Source: Chloroflexota bacterium
GTDB lineage: Bacteria; Chloroflexota; Dehalococcoidia; SM23-28-2; RBG-16-64-32
Assembly (NCBI GenBank): GCA_022561095.1
Contig: JADFRV010000007.1
Span: 1 to 24,148, forward strand
Reading direction: 5' to 3'
DNA: 24,148 nt
Shown here: piece after piece, positions 22,719 to 24,148 of the stretch
How the letters are laid out: each line of letters opens with the position of its first letter
How positions within the stretch are numbered: position 1 is the first letter of the stretch
Position numbers and translations under genes: made by a program
Notes under the pieces: generated by a model
Databases searched by the model: none
Told to the model about the DNA's origin: nothing
Seen by the model: only the letters and a program-made list of their open reading frames with translations

Positions 22719-23095
22719 TGGAAGAGGTGGTTGGAATGGGTCTCGGGCTGAAGATCAGGGGTCTCCGAGAGGAGATCGGAATGAGCCAGGCTCAGCTCGC
22801 GTCGCGAGCGGGGCTGAGCCAGGGCTACCTGTCTCAGATTGAGAACGATGAGGTGCGGAACCCAAGCGCTGCAGTACTATTTCGTCTGGCACAGGCGCTG
22901 CACGTGGATCCGCGCTGCCTGCTAGAGGCGGCCGGCTACACGGAGGTTCTGAGCGCCGCGCCAGAGACAGAGTATGAGACTCCCGTTGACCCGGACCTGT
23001 TGCGCTTCCTGGCCCGGCTGCCCCTCGAGCAGCAGCGGTATCTGCTGCGATTCCTGGAGGGGATGGAGCGCGAGCCCGCTATCGGGGTGAGGTAG
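22718..23095 (+). CDS. XRE-family transcriptional regulator, copy 1
   Basis: The 125-residue protein has an HTH_3 domain at about 10-66: KIRGLREEIGMSQAQLASRAG, then LSQGYLSQIEN and NPSAAVLFRLAQALHVDP. A short acidic linker and a helical tail follow (DPDLLRFLARLPLEQQRYLLRFLEGME). It overlaps the tadC stop by one base, so it is cotranscribed with the Tad genes. An ATG at 22736 (MGLGLKI) with AGAGG upstream is the more likely translation start by comparison with the second copy, which begins MKLGDRI. A regulator of pilus genes is the simplest reading. Confidence 0.85.
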   Translation: MEEVVGMGLGLKIRGLREEIGMSQAQLASRAGLSQGYLSQIENDEVRNPSAAVLFRLAQALHVDPRCLLEAAGYTEVLSAAPETEYETPVDPDLLRFLARLPLEQQRYLLRFLEGMEREPAIGVR

Positions 23096-23154
23096 AAGCC
23101 GCCGGAAGGATGATCTGTTACTCTGGTATCCTGGTGCAATCAGTGGAGTTTTCC

Positions 23155-23508
23155 ATGCTGCGCGTGATCAACGAGACTAAGGCCACGGTGGTGGCTCAAG
23201 ATGTCCGTCTGGCGGATGGCATCTGGTCCCGTTTCTGGGGCCTTATGGGCCGCAAGGGTCTTCCTGAGGAGGCAGGGCTCCTGCTAAAGCCCAGCTCTTC
23301 CATACACACCGCATTCATGCGCTTCGCCATCGATGTTGTGTTCCTGGACCGGTCTCTAAAGGTGGTCAAGGTAGTGCCGCGGATGAAGCCTTTTCGGGCG
23401 TCCATGGCCTTCGGTGGTGCTCACAGCGCCCTGGAGTTGAATGCGGGCGCGGCGGAGAAGGCGCAGGTGCAAATGGGTGACCAGCTGACTTTGGTCGATC
23501 AGGAGTGA
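23155..23508 (+). CDS. DUF192 family protein
   Basis: The 117-residue protein carries the PF02643 features: SRFWGLMGRKGLPEEAGLLLKPSSSIHTAFMRFAIDVVFLD, then VVKVVPRMKPFR and SALELNAGAAEKAQVQMGDQL. ATG 23155 has GGAG 6 bases upstream; an ATG 15 codons earlier gives a non-conserved extension. Function in bacteria is unknown. DUF192 genes next to Tad loci are, as far as I recall, recurrent in this kind of bacteria, but I have not verified that. It sits between two paralogous XRE regulators. Confidence 0.85.
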   Translation: MLRVINETKATVVAQDVRLADGIWSRFWGLMGRKGLPEEAGLLLKPSSSIHTAFMRFAIDVVFLDRSLKVVKVVPRMKPFRASMAFGGAHSALELNAGAAEKAQVQMGDQLTLVDQE

Positions 23509-23523
23509 CGGTCGTGTACCGGA

Positions 23524-23566
23524 ACCGCCGATCTGTAAGCTTGATAAATCGGCCGCCGTCCGGCGG
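23524..23566 (+). terminator. Hairpin region after the DUF192 gene
   Basis: CCGCCG-tc-CGGCGG (23553-23566) forms a GC-rich hairpin, and GCCGAT (23527-23532) can pair with ATCGGC (23548-23553). No T-run. It lies directly upstream of a clear promoter, so it may separate two transcripts. Confidence 0.35.
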
Positions 23567-23580
23567 TCAAGTGGATAGTG

Positions 23581-23609
23581 TTGACACCGCCAAGGCAACG
23601 ATGGACAAT
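23581..23609 (+). promoter_or_regulatory. Promoter of the second XRE gene
   Basis: Consensus -35 TTGACA (23581-23586) and -10 GACAAT (23604-23609), 17 bases apart. Predicted start near 23616, giving a leader of about 23 bases with SD GGAGG. The cleanest sigma-70-type promoter in the window. Confidence 0.7.
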
Positions 23610-23638
23610 CGGTCAGACCCTTATTGGAGGGCAAGCTC

Positions 23639-24106
23639 ATGAAACTCGGAGATAGGATACGGGAGTTGCGAGAAGAGGTCGGCCTTACTCAGGGGCAACT
23701 GGCGGGCAGTGCGTCCGTCAGCCAGGGATACCTTTCTCAGCTGGAGAACGGGGACGTGAAGAGCCCCAGCGCGGCCGTGCTGCTTCGCGTAGCACAGGCG
23801 ATACATGTGGATCCAAATGATCTGTTCGAGGCGGCCGGCTACCCGACGGTGCGGACCCTTCGGCAGATATACCAGGGCTACGAGTCCAACATTGACCCTG
23901 AACTATTGCGGTATCTGGGTCGACTACCTCGAGACCGGCAGCGGCGGCTTCTGCTCCTGCTGCAGGGTATGGAGACGGTTGTGGTAGAAGGAGAGGACAG
24001 CGACGGCAGGGCCGTTGAGCTGACAACGCAGGGCAAGCCGGGTAACGGCCGCTCCGTCGGCCGCCGCCTCCGAGACGGTGTCAGGGCTTCCAGAGCCCAG
24101 GGCTAG
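23639..24106 (+). CDS. XRE-family transcriptional regulator, copy 2
   Basis: The 155-residue protein is a clear paralogue of the XRE protein at 22718. The HTH_3 domain reads DRIRELREEVGLTQGQLAGSASVSQGYLSQLEN, then SPSAAVLLRVAQAIHVDPNDLFEAAGY. The helical tail NIDPELLRYLGRLPRDRQRRLLLLLQGME matches the other copy, and a basic extension of about 35 residues follows (RSVGRRLRDGVRASRAQG). ATG 23639 lies about 9 bases after GGAGG. Unlike copy 1 it has its own consensus promoter, so the two can be expressed separately. The probable role is control of the Tad locus or of genes to the right. Confidence 0.88.
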   Translation: MKLGDRIRELREEVGLTQGQLAGSASVSQGYLSQLENGDVKSPSAAVLLRVAQAIHVDPNDLFEAAGYPTVRTLRQIYQGYESNIDPELLRYLGRLPRDRQRRLLLLLQGMETVVVEGEDSDGRAVELTTQGKPGNGRSVGRRLRDGVRASRAQG

Positions 24107-24108
24107 GC

Positions 24109-24148
24109 ATGGCGGACTTGTCTGAGGACCGCATCGCCCTGGCCGAGA
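24109..24148 (+). CDS. Start of an unidentified gene cut by the window edge
   Basis: An ATG two bases after the XRE stop opens a frame reading MADLSEDRIALAE to the edge. The tight spacing suggests an operon with the XRE gene. Too short to identify. Confidence 0.4.
   Translation, partial: MADLSEDRIALAE

Overview
The window is GC-rich chromosomal DNA, densely packed with genes and without rRNA, tRNA, CRISPR or transposase genes. The gene content suggests a free-living member of the Chloroflexota (Dehalococcoidia/SAR202-like or Thermomicrobia-like). The pointers are coenzyme F420 genes, an IpdAB/glutaconate-type CoA-transferase pair, a glutaredoxin-thioredoxin reductase fusion, and a Tad pilus locus with no outer-membrane secretin among the genes visible here. 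The phylum is an inference from gene content only.

Layout. Positions 1-3505 (+): the end of a methyltransferase-like gene, a bifunctional class A penicillin-binding protein with a Thr-Pro tail, a possible structured leader, and a two-TM ion channel with an unusual filter. Positions 3507-7575 (-): a membrane-anchored HExxH protein, a short relic of a nucleotide-cyclase-type gene, and a NitT/TauT/ThiXYZ-type ABC importer operon (ATPase, permease, lipoprotein). The importer operon has a hairpin-rich 5' leader and a palindromic in-frame insertion in the ATPase. Positions 7684-7897 form a divergent promoter region. Positions 7898-10615 (+): F420-dependent NADP reductase (npdG), F420-0:glutamyl ligase (cofE) and the Grx-TrxR fusion. 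Positions 10703-13783 (-): an operon of a SnoaL-like protein, CoA-transferase alpha and beta, and, starting directly on the beta stop codon, a low-GC gene that reads as a stand-alone archaeo-eukaryotic primase (AEP)-like protein. Positions 13890-14627 (-): a type IV prepilin peptidase. Positions 14907-15812 (+): a PAP2/Aur1-like membrane phosphatase or transferase.

Positions 16077-23095 (+) are a Tad (tight adherence) pilus locus: Flp pilin, TadE, CpaB/RcpC, CpaE/TadZ, CpaF/TadA, TadB and TadC. It is followed by two paralogous XRE regulators that flank a DUF192 gene. The nearby prepilin peptidase probably processes Flp and TadE. CpaF drives assembly through the TadB/TadC platform, CpaE positions the machine, and the XRE proteins are candidate regulators.

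The most unusual items are the AEP-like orphan with an altered motif II, the potential pseudoknot leader of the ABC operon, the palindromic insertion in the ATPase gene, and the channel with TVGHS in place of TVGYG.
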